A stretch of DNA of 64,000 bases from Trujillonella endophytica (GCF_900110555.1 NZ_FOEE01000013.1:62001-126000), one strand, 5' to 3'. Positions 44,204-52,669 are shown, counted from the first letter of the stretch. The notes: generated from the letters alone by a model not told the origin. A program made the numbers and translations.

Positions 44204-44971
44204 TCAGGCCTGGTCGGCGGCCTGGCGGCGGCGGTAGGCGACGGCACCGGCGGCGGCCGCGCCGACGAGGGCGACGGCGCCCACGCCCATTGCGGTCGTC
44301 TGCTCCGTGCCGGCGGTGCTGCCGCCACCGGTCTCGGCGCCACCGCTGGGCGTGGTGCCCATCTGCGACGCGGAGAAGGCCCCGCACGCGGCCGGCGCGG
44401 TGGCCTCCATGGGCAAGGTCGGGTCGAGGTCGCTCATGACGCTTCCGTCGTAGGTGCCGCTGCCGTCCTTGTCGACGCCGTGCAGCACCAGCACCGCGGT
44501 CCCGGCCTCGAAGGAGGCGGCGACGTCAGGGGTGACCTCGAAGGTGCGCTCGTAGGCGATGTCCCCGTCGGTCGGGAAGCGGTCGATCGCCAGCCCGCTG
44601 TCGGGGCTGGTGTCGCCCGTCGTGGTGAGCGAGGTCCCGATCGCGCCGTAGTAGGGCACGCCCTCGGTGACGCTGACGAAGCCATCGCTGTTGGTGTCGT
44701 CCTCATCGGTCGGGCAGGCGCCCTGGGCGCCGATGTGGAAGTGCTGGGCGTGCGGCGCTCCGGCCACCAGGCCGGAGGCGTCGATCATCACCGTGGCGGT
44801 CGTGCCGTCGATCGTCACCATGCCCGTGCCGGTGACCCCGGAGGCGTTGAGCGCCCCCAGGTTCGCCTGGTAGCTGTGCGCGCCGTCGTCGGCGGACGCG
44901 CCGGTGACGGTGAGCAGCGGGAAGGCCGCGGCAGCCAGGGCGATGGTGGGCAGTGCGAGGGCCTTGCGCAT
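44204..44971 (-). CDS. Secreted CHRD domain protein with C-terminal anchor
   Basis: A 255-residue exported protein. A signal peptide (MRKALALPTIALAAAAFPLLTVTGASA) precedes a CHRD-like domain (YQANLGALNASGVTGTGMVTIDGTTATVMIDASGLVAGAPHAQHFHIGAQGACP) with the AQHFHIG histidine pair, and Asp-rich loops (DEDDTNSDG, VDKDGSG) that may bind calcium. A Ser/Gly/Thr linker leads to a C-terminal hydrophobic stretch MGVGAVALVGAAAAGAVAY and RRRQ, a sorting-type tail without an LPxTG motif. ATG 44971 with GAGGAG 7 nt upstream. It pairs with the class F sortase downstream. Confidence 0.85.
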   Translation of the reverse strand: MRKALALPTIALAAAAFPLLTVTGASADDGAHSYQANLGALNASGVTGTGMVTIDGTTATVMIDASGLVAGAPHAQHFHIGAQGACPTDEDDTNSDGFVSVTEGVPYYGAIGTSLTTTGDTSPDSGLAIDRFPTDGDIAYERTFEVTPDVAASFEAGTAVLVLHGVDKDGSGTYDGSVMSDLDPTLPMEATAPAACGAFSASQMGTTPSGGAETGGGSTAGTEQTTAMGVGAVALVGAAAAGAVAYRRRQAADQA

Positions 44972-45238
44972 GGGACTACTCCTCGGACATCGGGGACGCA
45001 CCGCCGCCGGAAGGCGAGGGGCGGACCGGCGCGGGCTGGGCCGTCACCGGTGGGCAGGCCGGCGCGTGGAGCGCGTCGGCCGCGATCAGGGACCCGGGGA
45101 AGGGGCCCGGACGACTGCGGCCCGGGGGGCTCGAGCGCCGTCTCTGCGGGGTCTTCGGGCGCCGGGAGCGGATCGGTTCATCCGGGTCTCCCCGGCCGCC
45201 GGGCGAACCGCCAGGGGGCCGGCGTCCGAACCCCCTGC

Positions 45239-45796
45239 ATGAGCCGACGACGGACCGCCCTGGTGCAGCCCCTCCGGCGCACGCTGGGGATGCTCGCGCT
45301 GGCGGTGGCGGGCTCCCTCGTCCTGCTCGGCGCCGGGATGCCGGTCGCCTCGGCGCACGACGCGCTCGTGGCGACCACCCCCGCCGACGGCGCGTCGGTG
45401 CCGGCCGCACCGACGGAGGTGTCGCTCGGGTTCACCGGGGCGGTGCAGGAGCTCGGCGCCGAGGTGGTGGTCACGGGCCCGGACGGCGCCGCGGCGACCG
45501 ACGGCGATGCGCGGGTGGACGGCGCGACGGTGACCCGGCCCCTGGCCCCCGGCCTGTCCGGCGGCACCTACTCCGTCGCCTGGCGGGTCACCTCCGCCGA
45601 TGGGCACCCGATCTCCGGGACGACGACGTTCACCGTGGCCGGCGGGACGGCGACCACCCCCGGTCCGGTCCAGGAGGCCTCCGCGGCCCGGCCGGCCGGC
45701 TCGTCGTCCTCCGGGCCGGCGATCGCGATCGGTGCCGCCGTCGTGCTCGTGCTCGCGCTGCTCCTGGCGGCCCGTCAGCTGCGCAGTCGCACGTGA
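45239..45796 (+). CDS. copC: Copper resistance protein CopC
   Basis: A 185-residue exported copper-binding protein. The signal peptide ends at SAHDALV; the first mature histidine follows the A-S-A cleavage site, as in CopC proteins where it binds Cu(II). The CopC beta-barrel (ATTPADGASVPAAPTEVSLGFTGAVQELGAEVVV, SYSVAWRVTSADGHPISGTTTFTV) has the second ligand histidine and the DGHPI motif. A Ser/Gly linker and a C-terminal helix anchor it. The stop overlaps the copD start (GTGA). It delivers or receives copper across the membrane with CopD. Confidence 0.93.
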   Translation: MSRRRTALVQPLRRTLGMLALAVAGSLVLLGAGMPVASAHDALVATTPADGASVPAAPTEVSLGFTGAVQELGAEVVVTGPDGAAATDGDARVDGATVTRPLAPGLSGGTYSVAWRVTSADGHPISGTTTFTVAGGTATTPGPVQEASAARPAGSSSSGPAIAIGAAVVLVLALLLAARQLRSRT

Positions 45797-47178
45797 CGGC
45801 CCTGCTCCTCCGGCCCGCTCCGGTCGTCGAGAGCGCTCCCCCGCGGCGGTCCCGCGCAGCCCTCGGCCTGGCCGCCGGGCTCGGGCTGGGCGCCGTGCTG
45901 GTCCTCGCGCTGGTGGTGGGCGGAGCCGCGCCGGCCCCCGCGGCGGCCGGGCTCACCGCCCCGGGCGCACTCGTGGACTGGGGGCTGCCGGTCGCCGCGC
46001 TGGCCGTGCGGATCTCCGCCCTGGGCACGATCGGCACGCTGCTGTTCGCCGCGGTCCTGCTGCCCGGGCGGGTGCTGCCGGCCGCCGCGCGGCGCGCCGT
46101 CCGCGCCACGTCGCGATGGGCCGCGGTGTGGGCCGTCGCCGTCGTCGTCCAGGCCGTGCTGGGGCTCGCCCGGCTGGTCGGGGTGCCGCCGCAGGAGTTG
46201 ACCGCCGAGTCGGCGCGGGTCTTCCTCACGCACCTGCCCGCCGGAGACGCCGCGCTCGGCGCGGCCGGGGCGGCCGTCGTCGTCGCCCTGAGCGCGCGGC
46301 GGTGCACCGGCTCCGGGGCGGCGATGCTGCTGCTGCTCGTCGCCGGCGCCGGGGTGGTGCTGCCGGTCGTGCTGACCGGCCACTCCGCGGCGGCCGAGGA
46401 CCACCTGCTGGCGACGGCGATCCTGGCCGTGCACGTGACCGCGGCCTGCGTGTGGGTGGGCGGGCTGCTCGCCGTCCTCGTCCACGGCCGCACCGCGGCG
46501 GACCTCCCCCGGGTCGCCGGCCGGTTCAGCGCGGTGGCGCTGGGAGCGGCCACGGCGGTCGGAGCGTCGGGCCTGCTGGCCGCCTGGTCGGTGCTCGACG
46601 ACGGCCCCGGCCTCCTCGCCGGCCTCGGCTCGGGCTACGGCCTGCTGCTGATCGGCAAGACGGCCGCGCTGGTCGCGCTGCTCGCGTTCGGCCGCCACCA
46701 CCGCCGCTGCACGCTGCCGGCGCTGCGGGAGGGCCGGTCCGGCGGCTTCCGCCGGTTCGCCGCCGTCGAGGGCGGCGTCATGCTCGCGACCGTCGCGCTC
46801 GCCGTGGCGCTGGCCGCCTCCCCACCCCCGGCGACGCCCCCGGCCATCCCGACGGCGACCTCCGGTCCGGCGGCGACCGCCGGCCCGGTCGAGGACTTCA
46901 CGCCGCCGCCCGGCCACGATCACGGCGACCTCTCCGTGCCGGTCCTGGTCGACCCGACCGGCTTCACCGTCACCGAGCCGGTGCCGGCCGGAGCGGTGGT
47001 CACCGTGCACAACCCGACCGACGACGACGACGTCACCGTCACGGCCGACGACGGCTCGTTCGACGCCGTGATCCCGTCGGGCAGCCTCACCTCGTTCCCC
47101 GCGCCTGACCGGCCGGGCAGCTACCCGTTCGGCAGCAGGCGCACGCCCGGGTTCACCGGGGTGCTGGTGGTGTTCTGA
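45793..47178 (+). CDS. copD: Copper transport protein CopD with C-terminal cupredoxin-like domain
   Basis: A 461-residue protein. About nine membrane helices form the CopD domain (ISALGTIGTLLFAAVLLPGRVLP, TGHSAAAEDHLLATAILAVHVTAACVWVGGLLAVL, IGKTAALVALLAFGRHHRR), with the family histidines. The last 75 residues form a cupredoxin-like fold (GFTVTEPVPAGAVVTVHN, VTADDGSFDAVIPSG, PGSYPFGSRRTPGFTGVLVVF). The usual cupredoxin copper ligands are missing: the first His is replaced in DDDDVTV and the YxC/H loop reads FGSRRTP. A PGHDHGD stretch lies between the two parts. It is coupled to copC by GTGA overlap. Confidence 0.93.
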   Translation: MTALLLRPAPVVESAPPRRSRAALGLAAGLGLGAVLVLALVVGGAAPAPAAAGLTAPGALVDWGLPVAALAVRISALGTIGTLLFAAVLLPGRVLPAAARRAVRATSRWAAVWAVAVVVQAVLGLARLVGVPPQELTAESARVFLTHLPAGDAALGAAGAAVVVALSARRCTGSGAAMLLLLVAGAGVVLPVVLTGHSAAAEDHLLATAILAVHVTAACVWVGGLLAVLVHGRTAADLPRVAGRFSAVALGAATAVGASGLLAAWSVLDDGPGLLAGLGSGYGLLLIGKTAALVALLAFGRHHRRCTLPALREGRSGGFRRFAAVEGGVMLATVALAVALAASPPPATPPAIPTATSGPAATAGPVEDFTPPPGHDHGDLSVPVLVDPTGFTVTEPVPAGAVVTVHNPTDDDDVTVTADDGSFDAVIPSGSLTSFPAPDRPGSYPFGSRRTPGFTGVLVVF

Positions 47179-47308
47179 GGCTGCGCGGGGCATCGCTCCG
47201 GGAGGCGACCGTGCGGGTACCGACGCCCGGACGTGGCAGCGCTCACGGCCCGCGGCAGCCTCCCCGATGGGACGATCGGGCTCCCAACGGCCGGACCGGG
47301 GAGACGAC

Positions 47309-47593
47309 GTGGCGGACGACGCTGAGCACCTGACCGGCTCCGAACCGCCGAGCCGCCGCGCCCGCCGACTGGCTCAGCGGGCCGCGGACCGCGTCGACGC
47401 CCGCGGGCCTCGCACCGGCGAGCTGTTCCTCCCCGAGACCGCCCGGGCAGCACGCGCGGCGGCCGGCCTGCCCGCCGACCTGTCCGAGACCGCCCGGATC
47501 CGGCGGCTGCGCCTGGCGGAGCACCCACGGTCCGAGCCCCCAGGCCCCCCTGCGCCGCCGCGGATGGGCGGGCGGCACCGGCCCACCGACTGA
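47309..47593 (+). CDS. Hypothetical basic protein, 94 residues
   Basis: A small Arg/Ala-rich protein with no recognised domain (SRRARRLAQRAADRVDAR, then GLPADLSETARIRRLRLAEHP). The GTG at 47309 has GGGGAGA about 5 nt upstream, which supports it as a gene; in-frame extension to 47267 lacks this. Composition is close to what non-coding high-GC DNA gives, so it may not be real. Confidence 0.4.
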   Translation: MADDAEHLTGSEPPSRRARRLAQRAADRVDARGPRTGELFLPETARAARAAAGLPADLSETARIRRLRLAEHPRSEPPGPPAPPRMGGRHRPTD

Positions 47594-47746
47594 GGTGACG
47601 GGCGCGCAGCAGGCGTGCCCGCTGCCGCGCGAGCCGGACCAGGGAGCGTGGCTCGGAACCTGGCCCGGTGCCCGGTCCGCGGAGTCCCCCTCCACGCGGC
47701 CGGGCGCGGCGCGCTGCCACCCGCCGGGTGACATCCGCACATGCTC
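47594..47746. other. Intergenic region downstream of rnpB
   Basis: About 150 bp between the small basic gene and the rnpB terminator. No gene, RNA or promoter was recognised. Confidence 0.3.
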
Positions 47747-47794
47747 CGCCCCTCCGCCGCACCGCGCATCCGGAAGGTGCTGCGGCGGGGGGCG
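47747..47794 (-). terminator. rnpB terminator hairpin
   Basis: On the minus strand cgccccccgccgca pairs with tgcggcggaggggcg around an 18- to 19-nt loop with one bulge, directly after the RNase P RNA 3' end. Confidence 0.6.
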
Positions 47795-47796
47795 AC

Positions 47797-48220
47797 GGAC
47801 GAGTCGGCCTGTACGCCGGGTTCTGTCCCCGGGTGCCTCGCGGCCTCCCGGTGGGCGATCATCCATCTAGGCCTGCCGTTGCCGGCAGGCTCGAGCGGTC
47901 CACCCGCAGGCTCGGGCGGGCAGCCCTCGAACGCCTGCGCAGGACGGTTCCTGGTCGCCCAGTCGCCGTCCCTCTCGACCTTGCTCCGGGTGGGGTTTAC
48001 CGAGCCACACCGGTCACCCGGTGTGCGGTGGTCTCTTACACCGCCGTTTCACCCTTACCAGCCGAGCCTCCGAGAAGGCACTGCTGGCGGTCTGTTCTCT
48101 GTGGCACTGTCCCGCGGGTCACCCCGGGTCGCCGTTAGCGACCACCCTGCCCTGTGGAGCCCGGACGTTCCTCGGCGGCGGGGTCTCCCCCGCCGACGCG
48201 ACCGCCCAGCCGACTCGTCC
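47797..48220 (-). ncRNA. rnpB: RNase P RNA, bacterial type A
   Basis: The catalytic RNA that trims the 5' leaders of precursor tRNAs. Read on the minus strand it begins GGACGAGUCGGCUGGGCG and ends ACAGGCCGACUCGUCC, so the ends pair to form P1. Conserved cores are present: GAGGAACGUCCGGGCUCC near the 5' end, CAGGGUGGUCGCUAAC, GUAAGGGUGAAACGGC in the specificity region, and AGAUGGAUGAUCGCCC with ACAGAACCCGGCGUACAGGCC near the 3' end. Length about 424 nt is normal for actinobacteria. ORFs crossing this region are spurious. Confidence 0.97.
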
Positions 48221-48232
48221 GTCGTGCCGACC

Positions 48233-48238
48233 AGTCTA
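48233..48238 (-). promoter_or_regulatory. Candidate rnpB -10 box
   Basis: TAGACT on the minus strand, 12 nt before the rnpB 5' end. The conserved inverted repeat arm tgatcgccgtcc (48240-48251) lies directly upstream, in the promoter spacer. Confidence 0.5.
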
Positions 48239-48239
48239 G

Positions 48240-48319
48240 TGATCGCCGTCCCCACCGTGGTGCCGCGGGCCTCGCGGTGCGCCGCGAGGACGGCGCCCAG
48301 GACGCGAGGACGGCGATCA
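48240..48319. repeat. Dispersed inverted repeat, copy 1
   Basis: Left arm tgatcgccgtcc (48240-48251) pairs perfectly with ggacggcgatca (48308-48319). The right arm belongs to a 19-nt string gacgcgaggacggcgatca (48301-48319) found again exactly at 60881-60899. A related gcgaggacggcg occurs at 48284. The element lies between the PIG-L gene and rnpB. Confidence 0.65.
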
Positions 48320-48327
48320 GCGCGCCC

Positions 48328-49062
48328 TCAGCCCGCGTAGAGGGCGAACCCGGCCGTGCGCCGGCCATCGGCCCCCGCCGGCGTCACCATCTCGACCTGC
48401 CGGCGGGCCTGCTCCTCGACCGGATCGTCCGACAGCGCCTCGAGGTAGCGGCGGTGCTCGACGAGCGAGGCGATCGCGGGCTCCACCCCGTCGGTGACGT
48501 CGACGCGGTGCGTGACGCCCGTGGGCGTGCTGACCGCGATCCACCGCACCCCGCGCCACGGCTCCGGATCGGCGAGCTCGGCGAAGATCCACTCGTTGGC
48601 GGCGTCACCGACGGCGTCGACCGCGCACCGCCCGAGCGCCCGGTGGTCGGCGCTGTTCCAGTACGCCGGGGCCGCGCCGGGCGGCGTCCACGTCTCGCCC
48701 CAGTGCATCGTCACGACCAGCTCCGGCCGGTGGCGGCGCACGGCCGCGGCGAGCGAGCGGCGCAGCTCGAGCCCCTCGACGAGCCGGCCGTCGGGATGGC
48801 CGAGGAACTCCACCACCGAGACGCCGACGGCCGCGGCGGCCCGGCGCTGCTCCTCCTCGCGGGCCGGCCCGGCCACCTCGGGCGGGCACCCGGCGATCCC
48901 GGCCTCCCCGCTGGTGGCGAGGACGTAGCGCACGTCCTTGCCGGCCGTCGTCCACACGGCGACGGCGGCGGCGCAGCCGTACTCGATGTCGTCCGGGTGG
49001 GCCACGATCACGAGGGCCCGCTGCCAGTCCTCGGGCAGCGGCTGCAGGGCGGCGTCGGTCAC
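48328..49062 (-). CDS. PIG-L family deacetylase
   Basis: A 244-residue zinc-dependent N-acetylglucosamine deacetylase-like (LmbE/PIG-L) protein. The zinc motif AHPDDIEYG (H22, D24, D25) is near the N-terminus, and further conserved segments are SGEAGIAG, EEEQRRAAAAVGVSVVEFLGHPDG, and NSADHRALGRCAVDA with the third zinc histidine. Actinobacterial members include mycothiol-pathway MshB and Mca; this one is shorter and the substrate is unknown. The start is GTG 49062. Confidence 0.9.
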   Translation of the reverse strand: MTDAALQPLPEDWQRALVIVAHPDDIEYGCAAAVAVWTTAGKDVRYVLATSGEAGIAGCPPEVAGPAREEEQRRAAAAVGVSVVEFLGHPDGRLVEGLELRRSLAAAVRRHRPELVVTMHWGETWTPPGAAPAYWNSADHRALGRCAVDAVGDAANEWIFAELADPEPWRGVRWIAVSTPTGVTHRVDVTDGVEPAIASLVEHRRYLEALSDDPVEEQARRQVEMVTPAGADGRRTAGFALYAG

Positions 49063-49081
49063 GGGGATCGATCCTGCCCGG

Positions 49082-49441
49082 TCAGCGGCCGCGCGCCACG
49101 CGGAGGGCGATGCCGATCATCGGCACCTGCAGCGGTAGCCGCAGCGCCGCGACCGTCATCGGCAGCGGCCGGCGGGGCACGACCCGGAAGGTGTGCAGGT
49201 GCGCCGGGACGAACGCCACCAGCAGCGCGGCGGCGGCCCAGCCGCCGACCCGGCGGGTGGCCGGCGTCGCCATGAGTGCGGCCGTGCCGAGCTCGGCCAC
49301 CCCGCTGGCGAGCACCCACCGGCGGGCGTCGCCCAGTTCCGGTGGCACCAGCCACTCGTAGGTCCGGGGGCGGACCAGGTGGATCACCCCCGACCCACCG
49401 AGAGCGGCCAGGAGCACCGTCGCCCTGCTGGGGAGTCGCAT
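49082..49441 (-). CDS. DoxX-like membrane protein
   Basis: A 119-residue four-helix DoxX-like protein: LLAALGGSGVIHLVRPRTYEWLVP, RWVLASGVAELGTAALMATP, GWAAAALLVAFVPAHLHTFR and a final amphipathic segment. Function of the family is poorly known. The ATG at 49441 follows a TACGGT -10 box by 6 nt, so it is probably leaderless. It is divergent from the TSUP gene, 24 nt away. Confidence 0.82.
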   Translation of the reverse strand: MRLPSRATVLLAALGGSGVIHLVRPRTYEWLVPPELGDARRWVLASGVAELGTAALMATPATRRVGGWAAAALLVAFVPAHLHTFRVVPRRPLPMTVAALRLPLQVPMIGIALRVARGR

Positions 49442-49447
49442 GCCCCA

Positions 49448-49457
49448 ACCGTAGGGT
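49448..49457. promoter_or_regulatory. Overlapping divergent leaderless -10 boxes
   Basis: On the plus strand TAGGGT (49452-49457) lies 8 nt before the GTG at 49466; on the minus strand TACGGT (49453-49448) lies 6 nt before the ATG at 49441. The two boxes share two base pairs. Confidence 0.6.
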
Positions 49458-49465
49458 GACCCCAC

Positions 49466-50221
49466 GTGTCCGCCGCCGACCTGTTCCTGGTCGCCGGCGT
49501 CGCCCTCGTCGCGGGCGGGCTGAACAGCATCGCCGGCGGCGGGTCGCTGCTGCTGTTCCCCGTCCTGGTCGCCCTCGGGCTGAGCACCGTCGCCGCCAAC
49601 GTCACCAACTCGATCGCCCAGTGGCCCAGCTACGTGGGCGGGGTGCTCGGGTTCCGCGGCTCCTACGGCGGGCAGCGCGCCCGGCTGGTCCGGTTCGGGG
49701 CCGTCGCGCTGCTCGGCGGGACGACGGGGTGCGTGCTGCTGCTGACGACGCCGAGCAGCGCCTTCGACCTCGTCGTCCCCGTGCTCGTGCTGTTCGCGAG
49801 CTCGCTGCTGGCGGTGCAGCCGCTGGTGACCCGTCGCCTGGAGCGGACCGGGGGCGGCGGCCCCCGCCGCGACCCGGTGTGGCTGTACCCCGCGCTGTTC
49901 CTGGGCACCGCCTACGGCGGGTACTTCGGCGGGGCCCTCGGGGTGGTCCTCGTCGGCCTGCTCGGCATCGCGCTGCACGACCTGAAGCTCGCCAACGCGC
50001 TGAAGCCCGCCGTGTCGACCGTGACCGCCACGGTGACCCTCGTCGTCTTCGGTCTCTGGGGCCCGGTCGACTGGACCGCGGTGGCCGTGGCGGCCCCGGC
50101 CAGCCTGCTCGGGGGCTTCGCCGGGGCCCGGGTCGCCCGGCGGATCCCCGTGACGCCGCTGCGGATCGCCATCGTCACGCTCGGGGTCTCGGTGGCGGTC
50201 TACCTCTTCGTGCGCACCTGA
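49466..50221 (+). CDS. TSUP (TauE/SafE) family membrane permease
   Basis: A 251-residue eight-helix permease of the TauE/SafE family, which exports or imports sulfonates and related anions. Two repeats of the family motif are seen: AGGLNSIAGGGSLLLFPVLVALGLSTVAANVTNSIA and YGGYFGGALGVVLVGLLGIALHDLKLANALKPAVST. GTG start at 49466, probably leaderless. Substrate unknown. Confidence 0.9.
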   Translation: MSAADLFLVAGVALVAGGLNSIAGGGSLLLFPVLVALGLSTVAANVTNSIAQWPSYVGGVLGFRGSYGGQRARLVRFGAVALLGGTTGCVLLLTTPSSAFDLVVPVLVLFASSLLAVQPLVTRRLERTGGGGPRRDPVWLYPALFLGTAYGGYFGGALGVVLVGLLGIALHDLKLANALKPAVSTVTATVTLVVFGLWGPVDWTAVAVAAPASLLGGFAGARVARRIPVTPLRIAIVTLGVSVAVYLFVRT

Positions 50222-50237
50222 GCCGGTCCGACCCCGT

Positions 50238-50289
50238 GGGGTGAGCCGGGATGCGGAACGGTCGTCCTCGGCCGGCCGTCTGCCGATGA
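50238..50289 (+). promoter_or_regulatory. Paired upstream motif of GGDEF-EAL gene 1
   Basis: ggggtgagccg (50238-50248) and gccgatga (50282-50289) separated by 33 nt, with the ATG 7 nt after the second. The same pair with the same spacing occurs before the paralogue at 54005. The second element resembles the WhiG/FliA-type -10 (GCCGATAA). Confidence 0.5.
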
Positions 50290-50296
50290 CGTGCCC

Positions 50297-52594
50297 ATGT
50301 CGCCCCCCGAGCGCCCCCGGCTCCTGCCCGGCGTTCCGCGGGTGACCCTGGCGCTCGTGGTGTTCCTGGGCGCCGCCATGACGATCGTCCTCGCGCTGTC
50401 CGACCTCGGGCCGGTGGGCGGCCCCGCCGCCGCGGCGCCGCCGTCCCCTCTGTGGCTGCTCCCCGGCCTGGCGCTGCACGGCGGGCTCTGCGGGCTCTTC
50501 CTGTGGCGGGCTCGCAGTCTGGGCCAGGAGCGCCGGGTCTGGACGCAGATCGCCTGCGCCGCGGTGGTGTTCGCCACCGCGGCGGCGGTCAGCGGTGTAC
50601 TCGGCGTCCTCCCGGCGACCCGGGAGCACGCCGCGATGCCGCTGGCCTGGGCGCCGGTCCTGGCGTTCCCGTTCGCCCACCGGGGGCTGGTCCGCTGGAA
50701 CCGGTACACGACCAGCCTCGCCGACCCCGACGACCTGCTCAACGGGTTCGCGGCCGTGCTGGGGGGCATGGCCGTGCTCAACGTGGTCGTGGAGCGGGTC
50801 GACGGCGCGCTGGCGGCCGCGCCCTGGTGGCAGGTCCAGCCGCTGCTCGCCCAGGCCGCGACGGGCGTGGTCCTGGCCGGGACGGCGGCATCGGTGATCT
50901 CCCTCGGCGCCATGGGCCGCGACCCCCGCGCGTGGCTGGTGACCGCCGTGTTCACCCTGCCGTTCGCCGGCGACCTCGCCACCGTGCTGCTCGACGGCCG
51001 GTCGATCGCCTGGTCGGTCGTCTGCGAGCCGCTCAGCGCCGTCCTGCTGTGCCTGGCGGCGCTGCTGCGCCCCGCCCGGACCACACCGCAGCCGACCGAC
51101 CCGACCGCGACCACCGTCGGCGCGTTCTTCGTCATCGTCGCGTCGATCCTGCTCCTCCTCGTCGATGCCGGGGGTGCCTCCTCCGGGGTCGCGACGTGGT
51201 GCGCCGCCGGGGCGGCCCTCGGCTCGAGCGTGCGGCTGCTGGTCAACGTCCGGGAGCTGGCCCAGCTGGCGATCACCCGCAGGGAGGCGCTGACCGACGA
51301 GCTGACCGGCCTGGCCAACCGCCGGGCGGTGCTGCGCCGGGTGGCCGAGCTCGACCGCGAGCAGATCCCGCTGGCCTTCGCGCTCCTGGACCTGGACCGG
51401 TTCAAGGAGGTCAACGACGGCCTCGGCCACGCCGCCGGCGACGAGCTCCTGCGGCAGGTCGCCGCCCGGCTGCAGCCGGTGCTGCGCACCGGTGACCTGC
51501 TCGGGCGCCTCGGCGGCGACGAGTTCGCCGTCGTCGCCGTCGTGGAACCGGGGCTGTCGGCGGCGGACGTCGCCGCGTCGCTGTGCACCCGCCTGCACGA
51601 CCGGCTGGCCGAGCCCTTCCGGATCGGCGGGATGTCGGTGCACGTGGGCGCCAGCATCGGCGGCACCGTCTGCACCGGGGCCCCCGCCGACGGCCACGCG
51701 CCCGCCCGGCTGCTGCGGGAGGCCGACGCGGCGATGTACGACGCGAAGCGGTCCGGAACCGGCTCGGCCCAGTACGACCACGCCCGGCACGGGGACGGCG
51801 GGAGCCAGCTCGCCCTCGTGGAGGAGCTGCACCTCGCCCTGGCCGCGGGCCAGCTCGTGCTGCACCACCAGCCGCAGGTGCGGGTGTCCACCCGCGAGGT
51901 CGTCGGCGTCGAGGCCCTGGTGCGGTGGCAGCATCCGCAGCGCGGGCTGATCGGGCCGGCCGAGTTCCTCGCGACCGCCGAGGCCCACGGGCTCATGGGC
52001 GCCCTCACCGACCAGGTGCTGGCCGCCGCGGTCGAGCAGCTCGCCCTCTGGCGGAGCCAGGGCCTCGCGCTGCGCATGTCGGTCAACCTGTCGGCCAGCA
52101 ACCTGCTCGACGCCGGCCTCCCCGCCCGCGTCGCCGCGCTGCTGGAGGCGCACGCCGTCCCGGCCGAGGACCTCACCCTCGAGGTCACCGAGACCGTGCT
52201 GCTCAGCGACACCGCACGCAGCCGCGCGGTCGTCGCCGACCTGCGCGCGCTGGGCGTCGGCATCAGCATCGACGACTTCGGCACCGGCTACTGCTCGCTG
52301 GCCTACCTGCGCGAGCTGCCGGTGACCGAGCTCAAGCTCGACCGCTCGTTCACCGCCGACCTGGTCTCGGACCCGCGGACCGAGGCGATCGTGGGCAGCA
52401 CGCTGGACCTGGCCCACCGGCTGGGCCTGCGGGTCGTCGCCGAGGGCGTCGAGGACGAGCGCACCCTCGCCCGCCTCTGCGCGCTGGGCTGCGACGACAG
52501 CCAGGGCTACCTGCACTCGGTGCCGCTGCCCGCGGCCGAGCTCACGGCCTGGCTGTCCCGCGGCCCGTCCTCCCGCAGCCCCGCTCTCCGCTGA
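50297..52594 (+). CDS. Membrane GGDEF-EAL c-di-GMP enzyme 1
   Basis: A 765-residue protein with about seven N-terminal membrane helices (residues 15-310) as a sensory module, then a GGDEF domain with intact active site GGDEF (near 405) and I-site RTGD five residues before it, then an EAL phosphodiesterase domain with EALVRWQHP (near 538), VNLSASNLLD, EVTETVLL, DDFGTGYCSL, KLDRSF, AEGVED and GYLHS. All main catalytic residues of both domains are present, so both synthesis and breakdown are possible. ATG 50297 (GTG 50291 alternative). A paralogue lies at 54005. Confidence 0.94.
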   Translation: MSPPERPRLLPGVPRVTLALVVFLGAAMTIVLALSDLGPVGGPAAAAPPSPLWLLPGLALHGGLCGLFLWRARSLGQERRVWTQIACAAVVFATAAAVSGVLGVLPATREHAAMPLAWAPVLAFPFAHRGLVRWNRYTTSLADPDDLLNGFAAVLGGMAVLNVVVERVDGALAAAPWWQVQPLLAQAATGVVLAGTAASVISLGAMGRDPRAWLVTAVFTLPFAGDLATVLLDGRSIAWSVVCEPLSAVLLCLAALLRPARTTPQPTDPTATTVGAFFVIVASILLLLVDAGGASSGVATWCAAGAALGSSVRLLVNVRELAQLAITRREALTDELTGLANRRAVLRRVAELDREQIPLAFALLDLDRFKEVNDGLGHAAGDELLRQVAARLQPVLRTGDLLGRLGGDEFAVVAVVEPGLSAADVAASLCTRLHDRLAEPFRIGGMSVHVGASIGGTVCTGAPADGHAPARLLREADAAMYDAKRSGTGSAQYDHARHGDGGSQLALVEELHLALAAGQLVLHHQPQVRVSTREVVGVEALVRWQHPQRGLIGPAEFLATAEAHGLMGALTDQVLAAAVEQLALWRSQGLALRMSVNLSASNLLDAGLPARVAALLEAHAVPAEDLTLEVTETVLLSDTARSRAVVADLRALGVGISIDDFGTGYCSLAYLRELPVTELKLDRSFTADLVSDPRTEAIVGSTLDLAHRLGLRVVAEGVEDERTLARLCALGCDDSQGYLHSVPLPAAELTAWLSRGPSSRSPALR

Positions 52595-52616
52595 CCTGCC
52601 CGTCCTGCCGTCCCGA

Positions 52617-52646
52617 CTCCCGCCGGCCTGCCTCCCGCCGGCCTGC
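52617..52646 (+). repeat. Two tandem 15-bp copies
   Basis: ctcccgccggcctgc occurs twice in a row (52617-52631 and 52632-52646) between the GGDEF-EAL gene and the permease promoter. No function assigned. Confidence 0.6.
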
Positions 52647-52669
52647 ACCGAACCCGCCCGGCGCCGCCG

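Noticed and set aside
47741-48340. Open frames crossing the rnpB locus
   Set aside because: The DNA is fully explained by RNase P RNA structure on the minus strand.
49082-52648. 1188-residue open frame on the minus strand
   Set aside because: Only the DoxX part at 49082-49441 is real; the remainder is antisense to the GGDEF-EAL gene.
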